From Exiguobacterium sp. (GTDB lineage: Bacteria; Bacillota; Bacilli; Exiguobacteriales; Exiguobacteriaceae), in NCBI RefSeq assembly GCF_020832205.1, contig NZ_JAFIFD010000020.1, positions 1 to 61,750 on the forward strand: a stretch of 61,750 bases of DNA, in the 5' to 3' direction. The number at the start of each line of letters is the position of its first letter. Within the stretch, counting starts at the first letter, position 1. The position numbers and the translations under genes were made by a program. Of this stretch, positions 34,322 to 43,622 are shown piece after piece. Below the pieces are notes generated by a model that saw only the letters and a list, made by a program, of their open reading frames with translations, was not told where the DNA came from and ran no database searches.

Positions 34322-35059
34322 ATGTTGCACGTCGATAAGTTGAACGGCGGTTATATAGGTAAACAAGTGTTACACGACGTCACGTTCGAGGTGAAGAAAG
34401 GTGAGCTCGTCGGGCTGATAGGGCTAAACGGGGCCGGGAAATCGACGACGATCAAACATATTTTAGGGTTGCTTGAACCTATTTCCGGATCGGTGACGGT
34501 CGATGGGGAAACCGTTCAATCATCCGAAAAGAATTATCGCAAAAAAATAAGTTATATACCCGAGACCCCTATTCTGTACGACACGTTGACCCTGCGTGAA
34601 CATTTGACGCTCATGGGGAAAGCGTATGAGATTCCTGAGAGGGATTTAGAAGAACGGACAGGCCGGCTCGCTAAAAATATGCGGATGGAGAAGCAACTTG
34701 ACTGGTTTCCGTCGGTCTTTTCGAAAGGGATGCGGCAAAAAGCGATGATCCTCTGTGCGCTCGTGACGAAGACACCGCTGCTCATCGTCGACGAACCGTT
34801 CGTCGGACTCGACCCGCTCGCCATTCGCCAGTTGCTCCAATTATTTGACGAGTATAAGGAAGAGAGTGCGATTTTAATGTCGACCCATATCCTCGAGACG
34901 GCAGAGCGACACTGTGATCGTTTCGTCTTTTTGCACCAAGGTGTCGTCATCGCCACCGGGACAGCGGGCGAGCTGCGTGAAAAATATGCCCTTTCGCCAG
35001 ATGCCACGCTCGACGACATTTATGTCGAGGCGATCGACGTCGAGGAGCGGGCGAGATGA
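34322..35059 (+). CDS. ecsA: ABC transporter ATP-binding protein EcsA
   Basis: A 245-residue ABC ATPase. Walker A is GLNGAGKSTT, the signature region is FSKGMRQKAMILCAL (a degenerate LSGGQ, normal for EcsA), Walker B is LLIVDEPFVGLDP and the switch is STHILETAE. In B. subtilis EcsAB is needed for protein secretion, competence and intramembrane proteolysis by RasP. ATG 34322 follows GAGGGGTGGAGTTTTC. It overlaps ecsB by four bases. Confidence 0.92.
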   Translation: MLHVDKLNGGYIGKQVLHDVTFEVKKGELVGLIGLNGAGKSTTIKHILGLLEPISGSVTVDGETVQSSEKNYRKKISYIPETPILYDTLTLREHLTLMGKAYEIPERDLEERTGRLAKNMRMEKQLDWFPSVFSKGMRQKAMILCALVTKTPLLIVDEPFVGLDPLAIRQLLQLFDEYKEESAILMSTHILETAERHCDRFVFLHQGVVIATGTAGELREKYALSPDATLDDIYVEAIDVEERAR

Positions 35060-36186
35060 ACGTATTTCGCACCCGGTTCGGCGTCTGGATGGAAGAAGTC
35101 GTGAAATATAGCCGCTACGTGGCGAACGGCGGCTTGTTGTTCACGTTATACTTCACCTTGATTTATGGCGCCTTCGTATATAACCAGTTTTTGAACGGAC
35201 TCGATCCGTCGTTCCCAAGCGAGTGGGTCGTCGCGTTGGCTTTCCTCATCTTGCCGCTCGGTCACCGGCCGAGGACGCTGATTCAAGAAGCTGATCAAGT
35301 GTTTTTGTTACCAGAACTCGGTAGAATCCGGTCGTATATGAACGGCGTCCGCTTGTTTAACGTCGTCTTCGCGAGCATCCGTGCCTTGATCCTCATGCTC
35401 ATCGTCTTGCCGCTCCTCGTCAGAACGCTTGAACTGACGTCAGCGGAAGTGTTTGCCATCGTCTTCGCGAGCGTCTTGCTCTCGGTCGTCGGGCGTCTTT
35501 CGAAACTAGAAGGGATCCGTTTCGCCGGAGTCGTGAGCGCCGTTGCGAGCAGCGCCTTGGTTTTTCTTGGCTTGCCGTTCTTGACGCCGTTGCCCGCGCT
35601 CGCCGCACTCCTCTTTCTTCATATAAGACGGAACGAACGGATTCCGCTACTTGAATGGCTCGCCCTCGAACAGACGAGCAAGGCGCAGTTCAATCGGATC
35701 GTCAGTTGGTTCGTCGACTTGCCTGAGATGCGGGAAGAAGTGAAAGAGCGTAAGCTCGTCGTGAGAATGATCGAACGTTCGGTGCTCGTCCGTGCCGATG
35801 CGGCGCGTTATATATATGGCTTACGCATCGCTCGGTCGAAAGACTCGCTCGATTTGATCATTCGGCTGTTGCTCGTTGCAGTGCTCGTCATGTGGCTTGC
35901 GGGCGGTTGGTACGTCGGCATGGTCGTGCCTTTATTCGTCGGGTTGACGGCGCTGCAGCTCGTGCCGCTCTTCAAACGGCTCGACACAGTGTCGATTGCG
36001 TCGTGGCTGCCGATCACTCGTATCGAGCGTCTCGTCGCGTATAAGTGGTGGACGCTCCGCCTTCTCGTCGGACAGGCACTCGTGCTCGGTGCGGTTTCCC
36101 TTCTTTTTGGGGCGAGCTGGGACGCTCTCGTCGGGTTGCTGTTGGCGTATGGGATTGTCCGGTATTATTTGGCGAAATTGACATGA
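35056..36186 (+). CDS. ecsB: ABC transporter permease EcsB
   Basis: A 376-residue polytopic membrane protein, partner of EcsA. Hydrophobic segments lie at about 25-45, 56-75, 100-125, 128-150, 165-195, 270-320 and 340-372. Characteristic pieces are PLGHRPRTLIQEADQVFLLPEL and RSYMNGVRLFN near residues 72-100. ATGA overlap with ecsA. The third gene of the B. subtilis operon, ecsC, is absent: a terminator and the opposing ammonium transporter follow at once. Confidence 0.9.
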   Translation: MNVFRTRFGVWMEEVVKYSRYVANGGLLFTLYFTLIYGAFVYNQFLNGLDPSFPSEWVVALAFLILPLGHRPRTLIQEADQVFLLPELGRIRSYMNGVRLFNVVFASIRALILMLIVLPLLVRTLELTSAEVFAIVFASVLLSVVGRLSKLEGIRFAGVVSAVASSALVFLGLPFLTPLPALAALLFLHIRRNERIPLLEWLALEQTSKAQFNRIVSWFVDLPEMREEVKERKLVVRMIERSVLVRADAARYIYGLRIARSKDSLDLIIRLLLVAVLVMWLAGGWYVGMVVPLFVGLTALQLVPLFKRLDTVSIASWLPITRIERLVAYKWWTLRLLVGQALVLGAVSLLFGASWDALVGLLLAYGIVRYYLAKLT

Positions 36187-36219
36187 AAACAAGGACACCC
36201 GCCGCGGGTGTCCTTGTTT
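36187..36219. terminator. Bidirectional terminator between ecsB and the ammonium transporter
   Basis: AAACAAGGACACCCGC / GCGGGTGTCCTTGTTT nearly perfect stem. Confidence 0.88.
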
Positions 36220-36225
36220 ATAGCG

Positions 36226-37524
36226 TTATTTTTTTGGAGACATGACCGAGACGCTCGACCCGAGTATTTTCGGGAGACGTGCCGGCGTGTCTGTCGGTTC
36301 TGCTGCTTCACCGTAAGCCGAGACGCCGTGTTCGGCGATGTCGAGACCGATGTCTTCTTGTTCTTCGGTGACGCGGAGTCCGATTGTCACATCGAGCAGT
36401 TTCAAGAACGCGTAGCTACCACCGCCGGCGATGACCATCGCAATCAACACACCGAGCGCCTGGACGCCGAGCTGGCCGAGTCCGCCGCCGTAAAATAGGC
36501 CGGCTGAACCGATTCCCGTGATTTCGACGAGACGAGGAGAAGCGAAGAAACCGAGTGCGAGCGTCCCGATGATACCGGCGACCCCGTGGACCGAGAAGGC
36601 ACAGAGCGGGTCGTCGACGTATTTTGCCATGAGGATGCTCGTCCCGTACGTCGCGATCGAGGCGAGGGCACCGATGATGACAGCGGCCCATGGCTCGACG
36701 AACGCACAAGCGGCCGTGATCGCGACGAGGGCGCCGAGCACACCGTTGACGACGGTCGGGATATCAGCCGTCTTCTTATGAAGCATGACGATGGCGAGGG
36801 CTCCGAGAGCACCTGCGGCCGTTGCGAGCATTGTCGTCAAGGCGACGTATCCGAAGAACCCGTCTGCGACCGACATCGTCGAACCGGCATTGAAACCGAA
36901 CCAGCAAAGCCAGAGGACGAGACCGCCGACGACGGTCAAGACGTGGTTGTGACCCGCGAGTGACTCTGTCTTCCGACGCGGTTTCAAGATGATCGTCGCC
37001 ATGAGCGCGGCCATCCCGCCTTGAAGGTGGACGACAGCCGAACCGGCGAAGTCTTGCATACCCATCGATCCGAGAAGTCCACCAGCCCATACAGAGCGGG
37101 CGACGATCGGATAGAGAATAGCGACGAAGAAAATGCCGAATAGGACGTAGGCCGAAAGTTTAGCCCGTTCCGCAAACCCGCCCCAAGCGATGGCAAGAGC
37201 GACAGCGACAAACGATAACTGGAATAAGAACTTGATATCGATCGACACGTTCGCCCAATCGAGACTTGTGAACGAACCGTTCAAGAAGAACCCTTCCGTT
37301 CCGAACCAACGTGTCCCGTCCCCGAAAGAGAGACCAAATCCGACGGCCCAAAAGGCAAGTGCCGCCACAGAGAGGCTGATGATTTGTTTGACGGCGACGT
37401 GCCCGGCGTTCTTCGCCCGCAGCGTCCCTGTTTCTAGCAGGCCGAAGCCGAGCTGCATCGTCAAGACGAGCAGTGCCGCGATGAGTACAAACAGCGTGTC
37501 CATATAATACAAGATGTCTTCCAT
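36226..37524 (-). CDS. amt: Ammonium transporter (Amt family)
   Basis: A 432-residue Amt channel with 11 predicted spans that imports ammonium. Family landmarks: GGLVLWLCWFGFNAGS, SVHGVAGIIGTLALGFF (pore histidine) and HLQGGMAALMATI. The cytoplasmic tail (LRVTEEQEDIGLDIAEHG) is that which normally docks a PII protein, yet no glnK gene is adjacent. Start ATG 37524 after AAAGGAGGAATCGCAAC. It is divergent from tnrA with a perfect TnrA box upstream, so it is very likely induced under nitrogen limitation, as nrgA is in B. subtilis. Confidence 0.94.
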   Translation of the reverse strand: MEDILYYMDTLFVLIAALLVLTMQLGFGLLETGTLRAKNAGHVAVKQIISLSVAALAFWAVGFGLSFGDGTRWFGTEGFFLNGSFTSLDWANVSIDIKFLFQLSFVAVALAIAWGGFAERAKLSAYVLFGIFFVAILYPIVARSVWAGGLLGSMGMQDFAGSAVVHLQGGMAALMATIILKPRRKTESLAGHNHVLTVVGGLVLWLCWFGFNAGSTMSVADGFFGYVALTTMLATAAGALGALAIVMLHKKTADIPTVVNGVLGALVAITAACAFVEPWAAVIIGALASIATYGTSILMAKYVDDPLCAFSVHGVAGIIGTLALGFFASPRLVEITGIGSAGLFYGGGLGQLGVQALGVLIAMVIAGGGSYAFLKLLDVTIGLRVTEEQEDIGLDIAEHGVSAYGEAAEPTDTPARLPKILGSSVSVMSPKK

Positions 37525-37606
37525 GTTGCGATTCCTCCTTTATTCGTCGGTGTGGGTGAAAAGTTGTTTTCAGTTTAAGTCGAAATAAACGAGCTGGATT
37601 GCATTT

Positions 37607-37623
37607 TGTCAGATTATCTGACA
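37607..37623. promoter_or_regulatory. TnrA/GlnR box between amt and tnrA
   Basis: TGTCAGATTATCTGACA fits all defined positions of TGTNANAWWWTNTNACA and is itself a near-perfect palindrome. Its centre is about 37615. For amt a -10-like TTAAAC (37573-37578, minus strand) would place the box near -49, the position TnrA uses for activation. For tnrA the box lies just upstream of the gene, allowing autoregulation. Confidence 0.85.
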
Positions 37624-37654
37624 TAGTTTTTTTCAAAAGGGAGGAGCGGGCAGG

Positions 37655-37960
37655 ATGGACTATAAATCAAAGAAAGTGATTGGAATGGGCGTCATCACTG
37701 AATTGACCGGACTTTCGGAGCGGCAAATTCGCTATTATGAAGCGAAAGGCCTGATCTTTCCTGAACGAACAAAAGGCGGGTCACGTAAATATTCTTTCCA
37801 TGACGTCGAACGATTGATCGATGTCGCTTCAAAACTTGAAGACGGGTGGCGAATCCAGGATATTAAGGAACGGGAGAAGCGCCTGTCGACGAAACAGCGT
37901 GATGAAATGATCCGTGGTCAGCTCAACTCGGCATTCCGCACGTATCCGACAAAGAAATGA
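37655..37960 (+). CDS. tnrA: Global nitrogen regulator TnrA (MerR family)
   Basis: A 101-residue MerR-type regulator. The helix-turn-helix and wing are IGMGVITELTGLSERQIRYYEAKG in order, then the RKYSFHDVERLIDVASK hinge. The C-terminus ends GQLNSAFRTY, the segment that in TnrA binds feedback-inhibited glutamine synthetase; GlnR has a longer autoinhibitory tail. Length and tail thus favour TnrA over GlnR, though GlnR is the main alternative. ATG 37655 follows GGGAGGAGCGGGCAGG. It is divergent from its probable target amt across the TnrA box. Confidence 0.87.
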   Translation: MDYKSKKVIGMGVITELTGLSERQIRYYEAKGLIFPERTKGGSRKYSFHDVERLIDVASKLEDGWRIQDIKEREKRLSTKQRDEMIRGQLNSAFRTYPTKK

Positions 37961-37991
37961 CACAAAGTAAACACAATGAAAATGCTTCACA

Positions 37992-38022
37992 TTAGCATTA
38001 TTCTAATTCATTTCTGTATAAT
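37992..38022 (+). promoter_or_regulatory. hemE promoter region with a Fur/PerR-like 7-1-7 operator
   Basis: TATAAT at 38017-38022 is a clear -10. At 37992-38006 TTAGCATTATTCTAA is a 7-1-7 inverted repeat (six of seven pairs) matching 11 of 14 defined positions of the PerR box TTATAATNATTATAA. It lies in the -35 region, where binding would repress. The identity of the regulator (PerR, Fur or other) is open. Confidence 0.5.
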
Positions 38023-38088
38023 GTTTTTGAGTTCACATACCTATAGAAGAAGAGTGTAGGAGAAATATAGAGGGGAATGACGCGACGT

Positions 38089-39126
38089 ATGAACGATACT
38101 ATTTTAAAGGCGTTTCGAGGAGAGGCGACAGACTATGTGCCTGTCTGGTATATGCGCCAAGCGGGACGCTACCAACCGGAATATCGGGAGATTAAAAAGA
38201 CGAGGACGCTGTTTGAGATCACGCATGATCCGGAACTTTGCGCCTATGTGACCGAGCTTCCGGTCAAACAGCTCGGTGTCGACGCGGCCATTCTGTACAA
38301 GGACATCATGACGCCACTGCCTTCGATGGGCGTCGATGTCGAGATCAAGAGCGGCATCGGTCCGGTCATTGACAACCCGTACCGGACGATGGAAGATGTC
38401 GAGAGCTTGAAACCGCTCAACACGGATGATATTTCGTACGTGTTCGAGACGATTCGTTTGCTTCGGGAACGTCTTGATGTACCACTCATCGGGTTTTCAG
38501 GGGCACCGTTCACACTCGCGAGCTACATGATCGAAGGCGGACCATCGAAGAGCTACCATCGGACGAAAGCACTCATGTACGCCGAGCCGGACGTATGGAA
38601 CGCGCTCATGGAAAAATTGGGGGACATGGTCATCACGTACGCGAAAGCGCAGGCCGAGGCCGGCATCCAAGCGTTCCAACTGTTCGACTCGTGGGTCGGG
38701 ACGCTCAGCCGTAAAGACTACGCCCGTTACATCAAGCCGACGACAGAGCGCATCTTTAGCGAGTTGCGCACGCTCGATATCCCGCTCATCATGCACGGTG
38801 TCGGCGCGAGCCATCAAGTTGAAGAGTGGAACAGCTTGCCGATCGACGTCGTCGGTCTCGACTGGCGCTTGTCGGTCCAGGAAGCTCGTGACCGTGGCGT
38901 CACGAAAGCAGTCCAAGGGAACTTGGACCCGTCGTTCTTGCTCGCACCATGGCCGGTCATCGAGGAGAAAGTGAAAGAGATCCTTGATGAGGGCATGAAG
39001 CAACCAGGGTACGTCTTCAACTTGGGACATGGGGTGTTCCCAGAAGTCGATCCATCTGTACTCGTCAAATTGACAGCATTCATCCACGATTACTCACGTG
39101 AAAAAATGGGAGGCAAATCATCATGA
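38089..39126 (+). CDS. hemE: Uroporphyrinogen decarboxylase
   Basis: It decarboxylates uroporphyrinogen III to coproporphyrinogen III. The N-terminal signature [16 protein letters not shown] and [18 protein letters not shown] carry substrate-binding residues; [12 protein letters not shown] and HGVGA are also conserved. 345 residues. The ATG at 38089 (MNDTILKAF) lies 13 bases after AGAGGGG. An ATG at 38077 would leave almost no spacing, though it would match the usual length slightly better. First gene of hemE-hemH-hemY, with a 4-base overlap to hemH. Confidence 0.95.
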   Translation: MNDTILKAFRGEATDYVPVWYMRQAGRYQPEYREIKKTRTLFEITHDPELCAYVTELPVKQLGVDAAILYKDIMTPLPSMGVDVEIKSGIGPVIDNPYRTMEDVESLKPLNTDDISYVFETIRLLRERLDVPLIGFSGAPFTLASYMIEGGPSKSYHRTKALMYAEPDVWNALMEKLGDMVITYAKAQAEAGIQAFQLFDSWVGTLSRKDYARYIKPTTERIFSELRTLDIPLIMHGVGASHQVEEWNSLPIDVVGLDWRLSVQEARDRGVTKAVQGNLDPSFLLAPWPVIEEKVKEILDEGMKQPGYVFNLGHGVFPEVDPSVLVKLTAFIHDYSREKMGGKSS

Positions 39127-40052
39127 AAACAGTCGGACTACTCGTAATGGCTTATGGCACACCGTACAAGCCTGAAGACATCGAACGTTACTACACGCAC
39201 ATTCGTTACGGCCGTAAGCCGTCACCGGAAGCGCTTCAAGATTTGACAGAACGCTATGAGGCGATCGGCGGGGTATCTCCGCTCGCGAAGATCACGATCG
39301 ACCAAGCCGAGACGCTTCGTGACATTTTGAACGAGCGTCACGCCGGTGAGATCGAGTTCAAATTGTACATCGGTCTGAAACACATCGAACCGTTCGTCGA
39401 AGATGCTGTCGCGCAAATGGCGAACGACGGCATTAAAGAAGCGGTGTCGGTCGTATTGGCCCCGCATTATTCGTCATATAGCGTCAAGTCTTACAACGGA
39501 CGTGCCCATGAAGAAGCGGCGAAATACGGAATCGAGATCCGCTCTGTCGAGTCGTGGTACAATGAGCCGAAATTTATCAACTGGTGGGCAGAAGCGATCA
39601 AAGAGACGTTCGCGAACTTGCCGGTACCGGCTGAGAAAGCGTGCTTGATCGTGTCGGCACACAGTCTCCCTGAGAAGATCTTGGCAGGCGGCGACCCGTA
39701 TCCGGATCAATTGAAAGAGACGGCGGACAAAATCGCCCAAGCGGCCGGTATCCCGCATTACGAGGTCGGTTGGCAGTCAGAAGGCAACACGCCTGACCCA
39801 TGGATCGGACCGGACGTCCAAGATTTGACGGCTGAACTTTATGAAAAGCATGGTTATGAGGCGTTCGTCTACACGCCGGTCGGATTCGTCGCAGACCACC
39901 TCGAAGTTCTCTTCGACAACGACGTGGAGTGTAAAGTCGTCTGTGATCGACTCGGTGTTCACTACGCGCGTCCGAACATGCCAAACGCGGAGCGGAGCTT
40001 CATCGAAGCCGTCGCGGATCGGATGGAAAGCGTGATCGTGCATCATGCGTAA
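39123..40052 (+). CDS. hemH: Coproporphyrin III ferrochelatase
   Basis: It inserts ferrous iron into the porphyrin ring; in Firmicutes the substrate is coproporphyrin III (CpfC). 309 residues. The active-site histidine region [14 protein letters not shown] and the acidic [19 protein letters not shown], with [15 protein letters not shown], are conserved. No Fe-S cluster cysteines, as usual in this branch. ATG overlaps the hemE stop; it overlaps hemY by 8 bases. Confidence 0.94.
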   Translation: MKTVGLLVMAYGTPYKPEDIERYYTHIRYGRKPSPEALQDLTERYEAIGGVSPLAKITIDQAETLRDILNERHAGEIEFKLYIGLKHIEPFVEDAVAQMANDGIKEAVSVVLAPHYSSYSVKSYNGRAHEEAAKYGIEIRSVESWYNEPKFINWWAEAIKETFANLPVPAEKACLIVSAHSLPEKILAGGDPYPDQLKETADKIAQAAGIPHYEVGWQSEGNTPDPWIGPDVQDLTAELYEKHGYEAFVYTPVGFVADHLEVLFDNDVECKVVCDRLGVHYARPNMPNAERSFIEAVADRMESVIVHHA

Positions 40053-41430
40053 TTTGACGATTGTCGGCGGTGGGATCACAGGTCTCACCGCCGCTTTTTA
40101 TGCCGAACGCTATTTGCCGGAAGACGTGACGATCACGTTGCTCGAAGCGAGCGATCGACTCGGTGGGAAGATCGACACGTTTGAGACGGGAGAGTTCGCG
40201 GTCGAGCGCGGTCCCGATTCTTACGTGTTTCGAAAGACGGCGATGACAGAGTTGATCCAAGACGTCGGGCTCGGCGATGAGATCGTCCGCAACGGCGTCG
40301 GTCAGGCGTACGTCCTGCACCATGACGGCCTTCACCCGATCCCGAAACAGACGGTGATGGGTTTTCCGCTCTATGTCGACCCATTAAAACACACGACACT
40401 CTTATCGGAAGCGGAACATGCTGCGCTTCGGGAGATGTTGTTGTCACCGCCGAACGTCGAGCCCCCAGAGACGGACGTCTCGCTCGGACTCTATTTGCGC
40501 GAACGGGTGGGAGACCCGATCGTCGACCGTCTGATCGAACCGCTCTTGTCGGGAATTTATGCCGGAGATATCGACAAGATGAGCGCGTTGTCGACGTTCC
40601 CGCAGTTCATCGAAGGAGAGAAGCGGTACGGAAACTTATACGAAGGGATGCGTCACCTTCGTCCCGAACAACGTGTCGCCGAAGTCGGTGCGAAGAAAGT
40701 CGGCCAGTTCGCCTCGCTCAAACGCGGGTTGAAATCGTTGACGGACCGGATCGCGGAACGGCTCGAACGGACGGAGGTCATCTTGAACTGTTCGGTCGAA
40801 CAAGTCGAAGAGTTGGCGACCGGCTATCGGTTGCTCACGAATCGCGGCGACATCGACTCCGAGCGTCTGATTTTGACCGTGCCACCGCGTCTCATTCGTC
40901 AGTTTTTACCGAAAGTCGACAGCGATTTTTTGGCCGAGATGAAACCGCACGCCACGGCGACGTGTTCGCTCGTCTTTAAAGAAGGCGACATCGAGTTCCC
41001 GTTCGTCGGGACCGGCTTTGTCACAAGTCAAGAAGCGGACGTCGTGATCACGGCATGCACGTTCATCGATCAAAAATGGCCGCACGCCGTGCCGGATGGC
41101 TATCATGTCCTCCGCGTCTTCCTCGGTCGTCCCGGTGCCGATGACATCGTCGAGGCATCGGACGAAGAGATTGTCGCGACGGCGCTCCGTGACCTCGGCG
41201 GACTGATGACGATTCACACGGAGCCGCGCCAAGCCGTCGTCAGCCGTTTACGCGACGGCCTCCCGCCATATGCGGTCTTCCATTCGGATCGCGTTCGAGC
41301 GCTCCGGGCCGAGATGGGTCGCGTCTATCCGGGCGTGTTGCTCGCCGGGATCGCTTACGACGGGATCGGCATGCCGGATTGTATAAAGAGTGTCCATGAA
41401 CAAATCAAACAGTTGGCCGCGCAAGGTTAA
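40045..41430 (+). CDS. hemY: Coproporphyrinogen III oxidase (HemY/CgoX)
   Basis: An FAD enzyme of 461 residues that oxidises coproporphyrinogen III to coproporphyrin III, feeding HemH. The dinucleotide-binding fold is [16 protein letters not shown] at the start, followed by [14 protein letters not shown]. The C-terminal flavin motif reads [18 protein letters not shown]. The start codon lies inside hemH, so translation is coupled. Membrane association is expected though no span is evident. With hemE and hemH this completes the CPD branch except the final decarboxylase (hemQ), which is not here. Confidence 0.94.
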   Translation: MRNLTIVGGGITGLTAAFYAERYLPEDVTITLLEASDRLGGKIDTFETGEFAVERGPDSYVFRKTAMTELIQDVGLGDEIVRNGVGQAYVLHHDGLHPIPKQTVMGFPLYVDPLKHTTLLSEAEHAALREMLLSPPNVEPPETDVSLGLYLRERVGDPIVDRLIEPLLSGIYAGDIDKMSALSTFPQFIEGEKRYGNLYEGMRHLRPEQRVAEVGAKKVGQFASLKRGLKSLTDRIAERLERTEVILNCSVEQVEELATGYRLLTNRGDIDSERLILTVPPRLIRQFLPKVDSDFLAEMKPHATATCSLVFKEGDIEFPFVGTGFVTSQEADVVITACTFIDQKWPHAVPDGYHVLRVFLGRPGADDIVEASDEEIVATALRDLGGLMTIHTEPRQAVVSRLRDGLPPYAVFHSDRVRALRAEMGRVYPGVLLAGIAYDGIGMPDCIKSVHEQIKQLAAQG

Positions 41431-41440
41431 GGATTTATGA

Positions 41441-41477
41441 AGAGAGGTGTCGGATTTTTCCGTCGGCCTCTCTTTTT
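41441..41477 (+). terminator. Terminator of hemEHY
   Basis: AGAGAGG..GTCGGA with a T-rich loop pairs with CCGTCGG..CCTCTCT, followed by TTTTTG. Confidence 0.82.
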
Positions 41478-41518
41478 GTTATAGTTAGAGACGAAAGAGA
41501 AAAAAGGAGTGGATGTTG

Positions 41519-42406
41519 ATGACAACGTATAAACTGTTCGTATCGGACATGGATGGGACGATTTTGCACAACCACACAAAAATTGCGCCGGAAACGGCTG
41601 AAATCGTACGCGCCGCCGAAGAACAAGGAATTCGCTTTGCGATTGCGACGGGACGCAACTACTTCAACGCGAAAGAAATCCTCGACGAAGTCGGGCTCGT
41701 CTGCCCGATCGTCTCATCGAACGGAGGACGGGTCTTGACGGAGACAGGGGAAGTGCTCCATGAGATCGACTTGACGACGGAAGAAGCGCTCGAGGTCGTA
41801 TCGGTGTTGCATCAAGACCATAAGTATGCGGACGTCTTCTATGAGATGTATTCAGAGGCAGGACTCGTCGCGAGCCGGCTCGATTTGATTGAGGCGACGA
41901 TGGAGAACTTGAAGCAAAACGGCGATGATCGTTCGCTTGAGATGTATGAGTTCTTCCGGAAGCGCTACTATGTCAACGAGGACGTTCGTCTCGTCGATGA
42001 CATCGAGGACTTCATTAAAAACGAGGCGGGGCGCGTCTACAAGTTTATCGCCTTCTCGAGCCACTTTGAAAAAATGTCGTCGTTGTGGACGGAAATCGAT
42101 GAGCGTGTCGAAGGTGTTTACGTCACGTCTTCAGGCAATGACAACATCGAGGTGATGGCGAACGGGGCCGACAAAGGGCACGGCGTCCGAAAACTCGCCG
42201 AGCATTTTGGCGTCGACTTGTCCGAAGTCGTCGTCATCGGCGACAACTTGAACGATGTGCCGATGTTCGAAGTTGCCGGCAAGGCGATCGCGATGGCGAA
42301 CAGCCACGAGGAGTTGATCAAAATCAGCCATCACGTCACCGAGCGGCATGACGAGTACGGGGTTGCCAACGCATTGAAACGCGTCATGAACGGAGAATGG
42401 AAGTAA
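41519..42406 (+). CDS. Cof-type HAD-IIB phosphatase
   Basis: A haloacid dehalogenase-like hydrolase of 295 residues. Motif I is FVSDMDGTIL (the two Asp are nucleophile and acid), motif II is ATGRNYFNA, and motif IV is VIGDNLNDVPMFEVAG, with the type II cap between. Substrates are probably sugar or flavin phosphates, as in YkrA or YcsE relatives, but the sequence does not decide. The ATG at 41519 has AAAGGAG nine bases upstream; ATG 41513 and TTG 41516 are too close. Single gene between terminator and lplJ promoter. Confidence 0.9.
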   Translation: MTTYKLFVSDMDGTILHNHTKIAPETAEIVRAAEEQGIRFAIATGRNYFNAKEILDEVGLVCPIVSSNGGRVLTETGEVLHEIDLTTEEALEVVSVLHQDHKYADVFYEMYSEAGLVASRLDLIEATMENLKQNGDDRSLEMYEFFRKRYYVNEDVRLVDDIEDFIKNEAGRVYKFIAFSSHFEKMSSLWTEIDERVEGVYVTSSGNDNIEVMANGADKGHGVRKLAEHFGVDLSEVVVIGDNLNDVPMFEVAGKAIAMANSHEELIKISHHVTERHDEYGVANALKRVMNGEWK

Positions 42407-42411
42407 TTCAT

Positions 42412-42441
42412 TTGTCGAGGCGCTCACGCGTCTCGTATAAT
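42412..42441 (+). promoter_or_regulatory. SigA promoter of lplJ
   Basis: TTGTCG (42412-42417), 18-base spacer, TATAAT (42436-42441). Confidence 0.7.
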
Positions 42442-42476
42442 GAACGTAACGATTAGTCACTAGGAGGACGAACACT

Positions 42477-43466
42477 GTGAAATTCATCTTCAACCCGGAC
42501 ATCCGGGACCCGAAACTCAACTTGGCAGTCGAGGAGTACATCCTCAAACATCTGAACGTCGAGCATGAGGATTACTTCTTGTTCTATATTAACGGACCGT
42601 CAATCATCATCGGTAAAAACCAGAACACGTCAGAAGAAGTCAACTTGAAGTATATCGAGGAGAACGGGATTGACGTCGTCCGCCGTCTCTCGGGCGGCGG
42701 TGCCGTCTATCACGACGAAGGGAACTTGAACTTCAGCTTCATCACAAAAGATGATGGCAACTCGTTCAACAACTATAAGAAGTTCACGCAACCGATCGTC
42801 GACGCTTTGAAACAACTCGGTGTCGAGGCGGAATTGACGGGTCGCAACGACATCCAAGTCGGCGAACGGAAAATCAGCGGCAACGCCCAGTTCACGACAC
42901 GCGGCCGTATGTTCAGCCACGGGACGCTCATGTTCAACTCGAACATCGAGGAAGTCGTCAACTCGCTCAACGTCTCGGAAGAGAAGATGCGCTCTAAAGG
43001 CATCAAATCAGTCCGGAGCCGTGTCGCCAATATCACTGAATTCCTCGAGGAAGAGATGGCGATGGAACGGTTCGTCGAAGCGTTGCTTCACTCGATTTAT
43101 GACGGTCAAGAGCCAGAACGCTATGTGCTTCGTGACGAGGACTGGGAAATCGTCCAAGATATCTCGAAAGAGCGCTATGCGAACTGGGACTGGAACTTCG
43201 GCAAGTCTCCGAAGTTCGACGTCGAGTCGAAACGCCGCTTCCCGATCGGTACGATCGATGTCCGGTTGAACGTCAACAAAGGGACGATTACGGAAGCGAA
43301 AATTTACGGGGACTTCTTCGGCGTCGGTGACATCCATGACGTCGAGCAGGCTCTCGTCGGGACGCGCTTCGAACGCGGGGCGATTCGGGAACAATTATCA
43401 CACCTTGACGTCAAACATTACTTTGGCAACGTCGAGCTCGAAGAACTCGTCGATCTCATTAGCTGA
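42477..43466 (+). CDS. lplJ: Lipoate--protein ligase
   Basis: It attaches free lipoate (via lipoyl-AMP) to lipoyl domains of 2-oxoacid dehydrogenases and GcvH. 329 residues with the long LplA/LplJ layout: N-terminal catalytic domain with IIGKNQNTSEEVN, RRLSGGGAVYHDEGNLNFSF and RNDIQVGERKISGNAQ, and the C-terminal accessory domain from about 245. GTG start after CTAGGAGGACGAACACT. The pairing with an acyl-CoA ligase downstream matches B. subtilis lplJ (yhfJ) and lcfB (yhfL). Confidence 0.94.
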   Translation: MKFIFNPDIRDPKLNLAVEEYILKHLNVEHEDYFLFYINGPSIIIGKNQNTSEEVNLKYIEENGIDVVRRLSGGGAVYHDEGNLNFSFITKDDGNSFNNYKKFTQPIVDALKQLGVEAELTGRNDIQVGERKISGNAQFTTRGRMFSHGTLMFNSNIEEVVNSLNVSEEKMRSKGIKSVRSRVANITEFLEEEMAMERFVEALLHSIYDGQEPERYVLRDEDWEIVQDISKERYANWDWNFGKSPKFDVESKRRFPIGTIDVRLNVNKGTITEAKIYGDFFGVGDIHDVEQALVGTRFERGAIREQLSHLDVKHYFGNVELEELVDLIS

Positions 43467-43481
43467 GGCGGGTCGACAGCC

Positions 43482-43513
43482 AGGATGGTCTCATTACGAG
43501 ATCATCCTTTTTT
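43482..43513 (+). terminator. Terminator of lplJ
   Basis: AGGATGGTCTC / GAGATCATCCT with an ATTAC loop, then TTTTTT. Confidence 0.88.
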
Positions 43514-43544
43514 GGCGGTTTCGTGAAACATCGCGCGCGGCATT

Positions 43545-43591
43545 GCGACAGCACTCACGGAGGCGTATTATAATCAGTGCAAGCGCTTTCG
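43545..43591 (+). promoter_or_regulatory. Promoter of the EIIA-like gene with a cre-like site
   Basis: GCGACA (43545-43550), 18-base spacer, TATAAT (43569-43574). Just downstream, 43577-43591 (GTGCAAGCGCTTTCG) has the cre core TGCAAGCGCTTTC, with mismatches only at the outer positions. It would sit at about -3 to +12. Confidence 0.55.
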
Positions 43592-43622
43592 TAAACTGAA
43601 TCGATGTTGAGGAGGAATTAAG

